In this document: positions 1 to 7,700 of the stretch, piece by piece
Layout: the number at the start of each line of letters is the position of its first letter
How positions within the stretch are numbered: the stretch's first letter is position 1
Assembly: GCA_015680685.1 (NCBI GenBank)
Contig: MNCI01014593.1
Location: forward strand, 147,280 to 173,811
Origin: Gnetum montanum
Lineage: Eukaryota > Streptophyta > Gnetopsida > Gnetales > Gnetaceae
Length of the DNA stretch: 26,532 nucleotides
Direction: 5' to 3'
Program-made: the position numbers and the translations under genes
The notes under the pieces: model-generated
Told to the model about the DNA's origin: nothing
What the model saw: only the letters and a program-made list of their open reading frames with translations
Database searches by the model: none

Positions 1-2076
1 GATTGAATAAAGATTCGCAGAGAACGAACATGAAAGATGAGCTCTCCCATTTCCCTACCTAATCCAAAAGTTATGTAAATGGGCAGGGATAGCACGGTAT
101 TCTAACGATATCATCCGACACATCCTAATTGCCTCATGATGGGAAATGCTGAAAGATAAAACCCCTGCCATGACACATACAGAGGAAGAGCAGCAACCAC
201 CTCCACCACTTGTGCAAACAATGCAGCTAGGCTCGCAAACAATAGCAACATACATTCATGAGATTGGGGAAATGCTCTTGAATCAGCATGAGCAATCTAG
301 CAGAACTGGTAAAGGAGATGACCCTTCAGTCTATCGCTCTGCCATGAGTCACCTGGAGCAAGTGGCACAATTAGTTAGCTTGCTTGAAAGGGCAAGGCTG
401 ATATTTTCTACCTCCAAAGCACCCATTCCAACTAGAATAGATTTAAGCATCCGAGATGTATCAACTGCAAGCCAGCAGTTATTCCCTGAAATCTTAGGGA
501 ATGCTGGTACCTTCTCGGTACACTTGGAGGATGGTGAGGGGGCAACGGTCCTAGTGATGCAGCACCAAGGACAAGAATTTGCGGCCAAAATGGTTGTTGA
601 TACCATTGCTATAGCTCTTAATGCACTAGCAGCACTTGTACCAGACATCCATGGGCTACAAGATGTACAGGTGTTTTCCAGAACTTCATGTAGCAAGATG
701 GATGCAGCCCAACATGAAGAAATGTTGGATCGACTGGTAAGAACCAGGCAACCTCTTCCGGATGTCTTCGATCTTTTGGACAACATCACTGCAACTCAGT
801 TGGAGCTACTAATGACAAGGGGCAAGAGCCTTGTTCTAGAGGGACAACTTGAAGTTGCTCAAGTTGCTTGTCAATGCTTGGCAATGGAGGTTGCCCAATT
901 AAGAGCCCAGCTTGCCTATTCAGCCATCCTCGATCGCGAAATCACCTGAGATGAAGCTTTTCAACAGCTTCAACTTAAACTTGAGGTTGTTGAGGATGAA
1001 AGGGAGACAGCGATCCTTGACAAGTCCATAGCAGATGCCCAAGTGTATCATTTAGAGAAGGACTTGGCAGGGATTCGCTAGGAGAATGTGTAGCTGACCG
1101 TAGAAGTTCATTGCCTACGCAATGTTGGTGTAGAGAACACGCACATGAAAGATTTTATCCACCAACAATAGGAGGATCTAGCTAGGATGAACGTAGATAT
1201 GAGAAGGTTGGCTGCTGAGAACTGGAATCTATCAATGGAGGAGGTTCGGGCATTGCGATAGAAGTCAGCAATCAAAATTTTCTCTTGGAAGAATGAGGCC
1301 CTAAAGTTTGAAAGAGTTAAAAATCATTACAAGGACCAAGTGGGATTGCAGAAGGAGGTGAATGAGAAGCACATTCAAGTCGCCAAGGCCCAAATGAACC
1401 AAGTGCTCCAGCAGCTCCGAGAAGGAGGTAACATATGGCCATCCATCTTTGATGGATTGAATGCCTACAACAAAGCAGAAATCCACCTAAAGGAGCTGCA
1501 AATTGAAGAAATGAGAGAATACATGGAGTTAGCCAACCTTTGGTATGCAAACTTGGCTATGCTCACAGTCGGAAGACCGTGGTTAGAGTTAGAAAAATAA
1601 GTGGTTGCCTCGTATTCTCTATACGAGGGTGAGCTCCAGGTGGACAAGGAAATAAAACAGAAGCTGGTAACAGAAAACGCAGAACTCGAGGTCCTCTATA
1701 CAAGCTTGAAGGCCAACTTACTGTTGCAGAGGACCTGGCCCAAAGAATGAGTGACTACCAGCAACTGCAAGCATCAATCCGAGTGTTCGATATCAAACAC
1801 AAACAGTTCGTAGCTTGGTTTGTGAATTTAAAGGAACTCATTTAGGCGTTGCCTTACCCTTGGGAAATTCTAGTTCTAGCACACATTGGAGAAGCTAATT
1901 GGACCATGAACGATCCCAGAAGAAAAGAAGAAAAAATGAGGGCTCTCTTGGAGGCTTTTCGGTTGTCTCTAGAAGTTGTAGCTGTAGCGGGGTTACTGAC
2001 ATTCATGCCACCACCAACACATGGGCTAGAGGCTGGAGAAGGTTTGTTAGAACCACCATCCCCAAGGACGGTGTGA
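1..2076 (+). pseudogene. Extra 3' ORF of retroelement copy 1, coiled-coil protein, decayed
   Basis: This is the C-terminal two thirds of a long retroelement ORF; its N-terminal part lies left of the window. An open stretch starts at 146 and runs to a TGA at 947-949. The same frame continues with several stops to about 1600, shifts near 1695, and ends at 2076. The protein is rich in Glu, Gln, Leu and Lys in heptad-like order (about 830-1600), suggesting a long coiled coil, and ends in a Pro-rich tail with PPPTHG. It matches the ORF at 12920-15643 closely. Between about 1340 and 1600 most differences from that copy fall at third codon positions, so the ancestor was protein-coding. It lies directly upstream of a PPT and LTR, the position of env-like or additional ORFs in Athila-group elements. 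I do not recognise its function. Confidence 0.7.
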
Positions 2077-2312
2077 TCTCCTCCAGCAATTTTGTACATC
2101 TTCTTACACTGCAGAGGCTCTAGGATGAACGAGATGTTCAATTTTGTCTCTGAACACTGTCATTTTTGTAATTTATCTTCCTCTGTTACTCGGGTGCTTG
2201 GTAAATTCATGTTATGTCATGTGTGTCATTTATGTGTTTAAGTTAAGTGTGTTGTAAATAAGAATCCATACCTTCCAAATTGTAAAGTAACTCGAGGACG
2301 AGTTTTTGTTCA
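2077..2312 (+). other. 3' untranslated tail of element copy 1
   Basis: This non-coding stretch lies between the extra ORF and the PPT and is shared with copy 2 (15644-15885). It contains AACTCGAGGACGAGTT at 2289-2304, a six-base-pair stem around an AGGA loop. A CTCGAGGACGAG-type motif before the PPT is familiar from many plant Ty3/gypsy elements. No other gene is visible. Confidence 0.55.
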
Positions 2313-2324
2313 GTTGTGGGGGTA
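2313..2324 (+). other. Polypurine tract of copy 1
   Basis: GTTGTGGGGGTA lies immediately before the LTR start TGATGAAG. The identical string precedes LTR3 at 15886-15897, which fixes the left edge of both 3' LTRs. Such tracts prime plus-strand DNA synthesis in LTR elements. Confidence 0.8.
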
Positions 2325-2360
2325 TGATGAAGTGTTAAAAGTCAATGCATTGACTGGGCT

Positions 2361-2402
2361 GCGTATACGCGAACGTGTATACGTGGCCACGTCGACGTGG
2401 CC
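2361..2402 (+). promoter_or_regulatory. Palindrome cluster in LTR1 U3
   Basis: Just upstream of the TATA box lie GCGTATACGC (2361-2370) and the perfect 18-bp palindrome GGCCACGTCGACGTGGCC (2385-2402). The latter contains two ACGT cores, the type of site bound by plant bZIP factors. A role as retroelement enhancer is inferred. Confidence 0.5.
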
Positions 2403-2430
2403 CTGTTTATGCAGCCCCCTTTCCCGAATC

Positions 2431-2438
2431 TATAAATA
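2431..2438 (+). promoter_or_regulatory. TATA box of LTR1
   Basis: TATAAATA sits about 106 bp into the LTR, followed by GAGGGCCTTC. The same arrangement occurs in LTR2 and LTR3. It marks the U3 core promoter; transcription would start roughly 30 bp downstream. Confidence 0.7.
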
Positions 2439-3236
2439 TGAGGGCCTTCTGCCTCATTTAAGCATCTTTGGAGTAGTGATAGTGAAGCTCTTGCAGTTTG
2501 CTCCTGTAAGAGATAGAATATTTTCCAAGTGCCCACAGCAGATGTATGAAAAGAGATCAGATCTTTATTCGAGCGTTGATGTATCTGATCCCATTGGCGT
2601 GACGACAATAAAGATGAACTATTCATGCAATCCTTGCAGCATTTGGGCTTAGTTGTTTCATGCATTTAATAGTTTAAAATGTTTATGCTTTATTAATCAT
2701 TTGTTTATGCTTTATTAGTTACTTGTTGATTATTAATGTTTTTATTATTATAATTTCAATCGCTATGGTTCATTCGTAGTTCGTTAAAGACATAAGTACG
2801 ACCATCTCAAACGTAACCCAAACACTTGGTAAGCCCAGTGATGCTTAACGCTTGGTAACCCAGCAGTGTTAAGAAATGCTCAGAACGTGCTCGGAAGATG
2901 GAACCGGATACTTATGCTAGGAGTAGTTAGAATACAAACTAGGATAATTAGAGATTAGATTATAGTTTATTCCTTACCCTTCATACTTCAATTAATCTCC
3001 AAAAAAGATAATTAAAAAGATATAAAAATCATTAGCCTTAGTCTTACTTAACCAATGTAACAGAACTTCACAAGTGAGATTAGGATGACAACGACCATTC
3101 CAACCCAAGGTTTCATGGGTTAGAACTCTGGTATATGTTGAGTGCTTACAGTCTGCGAATTTTGACCGAGTCGTGCATGAACGCTCATGATTCGTATGGT
3201 TGAGCATAGGGATACCTAGCCGTTCATCAACTCTCT

Positions 3237-3466
3237 TGGTCAGCTATTGGCCACTGAGTTTCTTCTTATCTTGTGGTTGTTGCATACAAGCATCTTTTTA
3301 TGTTAGTTACTTATGCACATTGGTTGCATGTAGGCAATGTTAAGAATTGTACAAACCAGGACTTCTACACATAGTTGCACCTAGTGTCACTGTATGTGAT
3401 GCATAGAACTTTTTTCTTCTTGATCTTCCCAAATGTATTTTATTTTAATATCTCTAGGGAAAGATC
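3237..3466 (-). pseudogene. Antisense fragment of protease/RT linker
   Basis: Read on the minus strand this matches the linker between protease and reverse transcriptase in element A (about 23670-23890) and in copy 2 (about 10550-10760). Recognisable peptides include FGKIKKKKV and YSDT, and near the other end a Gln-Trp segment running into ALA-ASP-GLN. It has several stops. It abuts LTR1, so copy 1 appears to have inserted into, or recombined with, a minus-strand relative. Only about 230 bp remain before the assembly gap. Confidence 0.65.
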
Positions 3467-3490
3467 ACGTTGTTGGCGACCGTTTGGGAC
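3467..3490 (+). other. PBS-like string at the gap edge
   Basis: TTGGCGACCGTTTGGGAC occurs just before the gap, where homology to the linker fragment stops. It resembles plant retroelement primer-binding sites that start TGGCG, but no LTR end is visible before it and the following sequence is missing. The identity is uncertain. Confidence 0.3.
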
Positions 3491-4261
3491 NNNNNNNNNN
3501 NNNNNNNNNNNNNNNNNNNNNNNNNNNNNNNNNNNNNNNNNNNNNNNNNNNNNNNNNNNNNNNNNNNNNNNNNNNNNNNNNNNNNNNNNNNNNNNNNNNN
3601 NNNNNNNNNNNNNNNNNNNNNNNNNNNNNNNNNNNNNNNNNNNNNNNNNNNNNNNNNNNNNNNNNNNNNNNNNNNNNNNNNNNNNNNNNNNNNNNNNNNN
3701 NNNNNNNNNNNNNNNNNNNNNNNNNNNNNNNNNNNNNNNNNNNNNNNNNNNNNNNNNNNNNNNNNNNNNNNNNNNNNNNNNNNNNNNNNNNNNNNNNNNN
3801 NNNNNNNNNNNNNNNNNNNNNNNNNNNNNNNNNNNNNNNNNNNNNNNNNNNNNNNNNNNNNNNNNNNNNNNNNNNNNNNNNNNNNNNNNNNNNNNNNNNN
3901 NNNNNNNNNNNNNNNNNNNNNNNNNNNNNNNNNNNNNNNNNNNNNNNNNNNNNNNNNNNNNNNNNNNNNNNNNNNNNNNNNNNNNNNNNNNNNNNNNNNN
4001 NNNNNNNNNNNNNNNNNNNNNNNNNNNNNNNNNNNNNNNNNNNNNNNNNNNNNNNNNNNNNNNNNNNNNNNNNNNNNNNNNNNNNNNNNNNNNNNNNNNN
4101 NNNNNNNNNNNNNNNNNNNNNNNNNNNNNNNNNNNNNNNNNNNNNNNNNNNNNNNNNNNNNNNNNNNNNNNNNNNNNNNNNNNNNNNNNNNNNNNNNNNN
4201 NNNNNNNNNNNNNNNNNNNNNNNNNNNNNNNNNNNNNNNNNNNNNNNNNNNNNNNNNNNNN
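3491..4261. other. Assembly gap
   Basis: There are 771 unresolved bases. Apparent reading frames that span it are artefacts. Confidence 1.
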
Positions 4262-4393
4262 AAATCTTTACTCTAGCAAGCCATCTTGCAAGCAATCGTC
4301 TTTACAAATCTTCCAAGATCTCAAGTGTGATGTGTGAGACCCAATATGTTGATTATGATGTATCCCCCCTCTTCCTCCTTGACCCCTGAAGCC

Positions 4394-4401
4394 TTTTTAT
4401 A
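4394..4401 (-). promoter_or_regulatory. TATA box, minus strand
   Basis: On the minus strand the sequence reads CTATAAAAAGG. It lies about 75 bp downstream of the repeat array at 4477-4683 in that orientation, as expected for an LTR core promoter. Confidence 0.45.
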
Positions 4402-4439
4402 GGGTTCAGAGGTAGGTAGGGAAGTTACAAAATATCTTG

Positions 4440-4455
4440 GGTGGTTTTAACCACC
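4440..4455. repeat. Near-perfect 16-bp palindrome flanking the array
   Basis: GGTGGTTTTAACCACC has one mismatched pair at its centre. A sister palindrome lies on the other side of the array at 4651-4666. Confidence 0.6.
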
Positions 4456-4476
4456 ATAGAGACAAAAAGGCTACGG

Positions 4477-4683
4477 TTGACAAGTGTCCCATATAGTTGC
4501 CAAGTGTCTTCATGTAGTTGCCAAGTGTCTTCCTTCAGTTGCCAAGTGTTCACCATGGAGACAAACAAGTTGCAGTTGACACGTGTCCCATTTAGTTGAC
4601 AAGTGGCCTTTGTGGAGAAAAAGAGGTTGTAGTTGACAAGTGGCCTTTGTGGTGGTTATAACCACCATTTCCATTGACAAGTG
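4477..4683 (-). repeat. Eight-copy TTGNCAAGTG-like repeat array
   Basis: The word TTGACAAGTG or a close variant starts at 4477, 4497, 4518, 4539, 4576, 4596, 4633 and 4674. The spacing of the first four is 20-21 bp. The copies at 4497, 4518 and 4539 read TTGCCAAGTG, and the copy at 4576 contains CACGTG, a G-box. TTGAC is the core of the WRKY W-box. The array lies upstream of the minus-strand TATA box, so it is probably a duplicated enhancer; factor binding is inferred. Confidence 0.6.
4651..4666. repeat. Perfect 16-bp palindrome
   Basis: GGTGGTTATAACCACC is a perfect palindrome near the far end of the repeat array. It shares both arms with the palindrome at 4440-4455. Confidence 0.65.
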
Positions 4684-4719
4684 TTCAATTCACATAGGAC
4701 TTTGAACAATTGTTGCACA

Positions 4720-5050
4720 AATTCCATTTTTAAATCAATATTAATACTTTACTTGATACACAACTAAGGGCATCAGCTATTAAATAATTTATATCAAAAC
4801 CCAAAATAAACGTTGTATGGTTTTTTTCTTTTTTAAGGGTAACTACCGATAGTGACAGAATTATGGCGATCGACTGGGATAACACAGAGAAATCACGTAT
4901 CTAACTGCATCATTGAGTGCTTTCTGTCTAGCTCTACACACCAGAAAGAGCCCGGGTTTCCTCTTGAAGCAGCGCAGCTCCCAAGCAATGGCAGTGGAAC
5001 AAAATAGCACAGTTTTTGATCGACGGTGCTATGTATCGGTAGCCTCGGAC
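4720..5050. other. No gene recognised
   Basis: The first half is AT-rich. From about 4860 it becomes GC-balanced and could hold another gene scrap: a minus-strand frame between about 5000 and 4880 reads WELRCFKRKPG and continues for some 40 codons. I cannot assign it to a family. Confidence 0.3.
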
Positions 5051-5238
5051 TTACGTAATGAAATGATGTCCCGAAGCTCTTAGTTCAAATCTTGGTGTGA
5101 CTTCGCCAATGCATGATAAGGTAATGGTATCCGCCGTGCAGTTGAAGGAGTGTAGGTAGCTGCTGCCCTGATACTTGAAATCACCGTAATTGGACGTGTT
5201 GAACAGTGCCGTGTTTGATTCTGGTTCTGGGATTGCTA
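5051..5238 (-). other. Unassigned stop-free minus-strand frame
   Basis: About 62 codons are free of stops up to a TAA at 5051-5053. The peptide includes FNTSNYGDFKYQGSSYL and then a Cys-containing segment. There is no start codon, and it directly adjoins the end of the aminopeptidase similarity in a different frame. It may be a third captured gene scrap. I do not recognise the family, and chance openness is possible. Confidence 0.25.
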
Positions 5239-5823
5239 TGGAAATTGGTAATTACGAAGCTTAGCAACATCGGCAATACGCTTCATAGCATGGCTTCCCA
5301 TGTCAGATGAAAACTCCTGATCTCGAAAAACAGTAAGACCTTCCTTTAAACTTAATTGAAACCAATCTCTGCATGTAACCCTATTTCCAGTCCAATTGTG
5401 GAAATACTCATGCCCAATGACCCCTAGGATAGCAGTATAGTCACTATCAGTTGCTGTCTCTGGGGATGCTAAGACAAGTCTTGAATTGAATATATTAAGG
5501 CTTTTGTTTTCCATTGCACCCATGTTAAAATCAGGTACAGCAACAATATTAAATAGATCAAGATCATATTCCAAACCGGCCTGCTAACTAACAGTGCGTC
5601 CCGATTTTGTTACAAAAGTGTCATCCCTACTAACTAACCGGCCTGCAACCAAAGCAAAAAGATAGGAAGGCTTCTTAAAAGGATTCTCCCATACTGCATA
5701 GTGCCTGCCACCCTCTAAGTCTCCATGTTCCTTCAAATTACCATTCAACAAGAGAACTGGATACAATGCCTTATCAGCCTCAATCCGAGTTGTATATTTG
5801 GCCATTATATCTGGATGGTCCAA
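5239..5823 (-). pseudogene. PepN-type M1 aminopeptidase fragment
   Basis: This is a fragment of a zinc metallopeptidase of family M1, which removes N-terminal residues from peptides. The minus-strand protein contains the substrate-binding motif GAMEN (5506-5520) and the zinc-binding HEYFH (5398-5412), followed 18 residues later by the third ligand Glu in LKEGLT. Flanking words such as [14 protein letters not shown] and SSDMGS are typical of the PepN-like plant enzyme, often labelled puromycin-sensitive aminopeptidase. It covers about 190 of nearly 900 residues. Similarity ends abruptly after NYQFP. A TAG at 5584-5586 and a loss of roughly 30 residues lie between GRTVS and GLEYDL. The catalytic core is otherwise well kept, so the fragment may be fairly young. 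It cannot encode a working enzyme. Confidence 0.88.
5574..5646. repeat. Permuted short repeats at the deletion junction
   Basis: AACCGGCCTGC occurs at 5574-5584 and 5636-5646. CTAACTAAC occurs at 5584-5592 and 5630-5638. The order of the two blocks is swapped between the sites. The first site is exactly where about 30 residues of the aminopeptidase are missing. Confidence 0.7.
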
Positions 5824-6064
5824 TGCCTTGCTTGGGTTTTCATTGTTGTTTGGATAGCATAATAATGCTTCCATAAATGATGTTGATGCCGTTGATGACA
5901 TTTGATAATAGGAACAGGTCAAATATATCAACCTTCACATAACCAAGGCTGAATGAATCTCGTATGAACTTAAAGGAGAAAATATTCATTGTCTGATTCC
6001 AACTCATAATCACCATTTAAATCTACCATTGTTATATCCTCCTAGCTCTGATTCGGGTGTCTTG
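5824..6064. other. Spacer between the two gene fragments
   Basis: I see no recognisable coding similarity. The part next to the aminopeptidase may be remnant intron, but splice sites are not convincing. Confidence 0.3.
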
Positions 6065-6362
6065 TTCGATAGAATTATTTTCTTGGATTCTCAGTGAAGC
6101 AAAGTCCAAGGTTGAAATGGGTCTCCCAACAACATGCACATGGCATATGCAGAGATATAATGCAGTTCGTCAAATTCCTGAACTTGAACCCTTCCCATGA
6201 GTTCAATTTGCAGTATGTTTCCAATGCATAATACCGGGTGAGGAAGTGTGAAAGACTGCAACTTGTCCTCCTAAAGCATGGCATATTCTGGTGACACATA
6301 AGTCCAAATGTATTCTTCCAATGATGATTTATCAATTGCATCAGTTAGAGTCTTCCCTTCGT
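6065..6362 (-). pseudogene. C-terminal fragment of an F-box protein, At4g00755 type
   Basis: The minus strand reads EEYIWTYVSPEYAM, then PHPVLCIGNILQIELMGRVQ. After a frameshift near 6150 it continues as ICHVHVVGRPIS. This series matches, from memory of the family, the conserved C-terminal part of plant F-box proteins of the At4g00755 group. Those proteins are presumed substrate receptors of SCF ubiquitin ligases. The F-box itself is absent. There is a TAG after YAML and at least one frameshift, so this is a pseudogene fragment. It lies on the same strand as, and upstream of, the aminopeptidase fragment, although the two genes are functionally unrelated. Confidence 0.65.
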
Positions 6363-6495
6363 TTTAAAAATTTTTCAACCCATAACCTTAAAGCCACATT
6401 TTTATTTTCAAATTTTCAACCATACATTCTTTTACAAGTTGTCTTTTTCTAGTATCTACTCTTGCTGTTCCATGAAATGGCCAAAATATGCCAAC
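6363..6495. other. Junction segment, no gene recognised
   Basis: A short AT-rich stretch lies between the F-box fragment and the end of the antisense protease remnant of element B. Confidence 0.4.
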
Positions 6496-6658
6496 ACACG
6501 TATTCCTTGGTGTACATCAATCGTACTTAGCCATGCTCTTCCCATTATGATTGGGAAGTCCCCCTTACAGTTGTTGACTTGGATCACTAGGAGATCTATT
6601 GGATACGACCACCCACAAACAGTGGTGACAATGTCCTCCACTAGTCCTAATGAAATAG
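6496..6658 (-). pseudogene. Retropepsin 3' half, element B, interrupted by copy 2
   Basis: The minus strand reads VEDIVTTVCGWSYPIDLL, then NNCKGDFPIIMGRAWLS, the C-terminal half of a Ty3/gypsy aspartic protease including the flap-distal IIMGR motif. The N-terminal half lies beyond the inserted element at 16785-17030 in the same orientation. Coding similarity fades after about 6496, so element B is truncated just past its protease. It supplies the left flank of the insertion site of copy 2. Confidence 0.8.
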
Positions 6659-6692
6659 TGATGAAGTGTCATTATTCAATGTGTCGACTAGG

Positions 6693-6706
6693 CCGCGTAT
6701 ACGCGG
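6693..6706 (+). promoter_or_regulatory. Palindrome CCGCGTATACGCGG in LTR2 U3
   Basis: This perfect 14-bp palindrome lies 77 bp upstream of the TATA box. LTR3 has it with one changed arm base. GTCGAC-containing words with ACGT cores lie between it and the TATA box. Confidence 0.5.
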
Positions 6707-6782
6707 TCGCGTTGACGTGGCCCCATCGATGTAGCCTTCCATGCGTCGACGTGGCCCTGTTTACATGAAGCCTATTTCGGCC

Positions 6783-6790
6783 TATAAATA
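6783..6790 (+). promoter_or_regulatory. TATA box of LTR2
   Basis: TATAAATA is followed by AGAGGGCCTTCC, at the same place as in LTR1 and LTR3. Confidence 0.7.
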
Positions 6791-7547
6791 AGAGGGCCTT
6801 CCGCCTCATTTAGGTACCTTTCAGTTAGTTGTAGCGAAGCTCTTGTAGTTTGTTCCCATAGGAGATAGAATATTTTCCGAGTGCCCACAACATGTGTAAG
6901 AAAAGTAATCAACTCTTTATTTGAGCATTGATGTATTTGAGCCCATTGGCATGAACGGCAAGAAAGACGAACTCTTCAAACATTCTTTACAACATTTGGA
7001 CTTAGTCGTTTATTGCATTCATTAGTTTAATATGTTTATGCTTTGATAGTTACTTAAGTTCTTGTTATTGTTATTTTAATCGCTTTTGCTCTCTTACAAG
7101 TTCGTAAAGACCATAAGTACGACCATCTCAAACGTAAACCCAACACTTGGTAACCCAGTGGCGCTTAACGTCTAGTAACCTAGTAGTGTTTAGGGGATGC
7201 TCATAACGCGCCTAGAAGATGGGATTGGATACTTATGCAAGGAGTAGTTAAGATCTAGATTAAGGTAGTATTAGAATACTTAATACTCTAGCCTTACTTT
7301 CCCAGAAAATTAGATGCCAAAAGATAAAGTAAAAAGATATAAAAATCATTAGCCTTAATCTCACTTAACCATTGCAAGCAGAACATCACAAGTGAGATTA
7401 GGAAGACAATGACCATTGTAACCCAAGGTTTCGCTGGTTAGGATTTGGTGTATGTTAAGTGCTTACAGTCTATAGAATTTGACTGAGTCGCATGTGAATG
7501 CCCATGATTCATATGGTTGGGCGTAGGGGTACCTAGCTGTTCATCAT

Positions 7548-7565
7548 TGGCGTCATTATTGGGGA
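7548..7565 (+). other. Primer-binding site, tRNA-Asp-like
   Basis: TGGCGTCATTATTGGGGA lies one base after the LTR. It matches the complement of the plant tRNA-Asp 3' end (TGGCGCCGTTGCCGGGGA) except for five changes, all C to T or G to A. A tRNA-Asp primer is known for Athila-group elements. Confidence 0.75.
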
Positions 7566-7700
7566 CTGTTAGTCTTACATGCATCATCTAACCTTAGTGA
7601 AATTATCATTCAAGTTGTTGGAATGGACCCAGGATAGAAACATTTACGCACACTAGGTGGATTAAAGTAAATAATAAGGTACACTGATTACATAGACCAT

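Larger units (their letters stand above)
2325..3229 (+). repeat. LTR1, 3' LTR of element copy 1
   Basis: This LTR of about 905 bp begins TGATGAAG and ends TTCATCA, an imperfect inverted repeat. It aligns along its length with LTR2 (6659-7546) and LTR3 (15898-16784). Shared landmarks include a TATA box at 2431, an AATAAA at 2607-2612, and a conserved block near 2815-2930 with the words AACACTTGGTAA and GGATACTTATGC. It is clearly diverged from LTR2 and LTR3, so it is a separate subfamily copy. The matching 5' LTR would lie left of the window. Confidence 0.85.
4262..4719 (-). repeat. Part of an unrelated LTR, minus strand
   Basis: On the minus strand this segment has a repeat-rich upstream region, a TATA box at 4394-4401 and a following R/U5-like stretch cut off by the gap. 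A possible 5' end is TGTGCAACA near 4719. The sequence shows no similarity by eye to the LTR1-LTR5 family, so it would belong to a different element. The call rests on promoter layout only; no partner LTR or coding domain is visible. Confidence 0.4.
6659..7546 (+). repeat. LTR2, 5' LTR of copy 2
   Basis: This LTR of about 888 bp runs from TGATGAAG to TTCATCA and is followed within one base by the PBS. By-eye alignment with LTR3 shows many differences before about 6995 but only about 20 after it. Confidence 0.9.

Noticed and set aside
349-789. Minus-strand frame of 146 codons inside the extra ORF of copy 1
   Set aside because: It is antisense to a better-supported coding remnant that is conserved in the second copy.
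3375-4389. Long open frames spanning the unresolved bases
   Set aside because: They consist almost wholly of unknown residues; the gap has no stops by definition.
4477-4683. CRISPR-like array
   Set aside because: The units are about 10 bp with irregular spacing in a plant LTR context, so this is an enhancer-type repeat.
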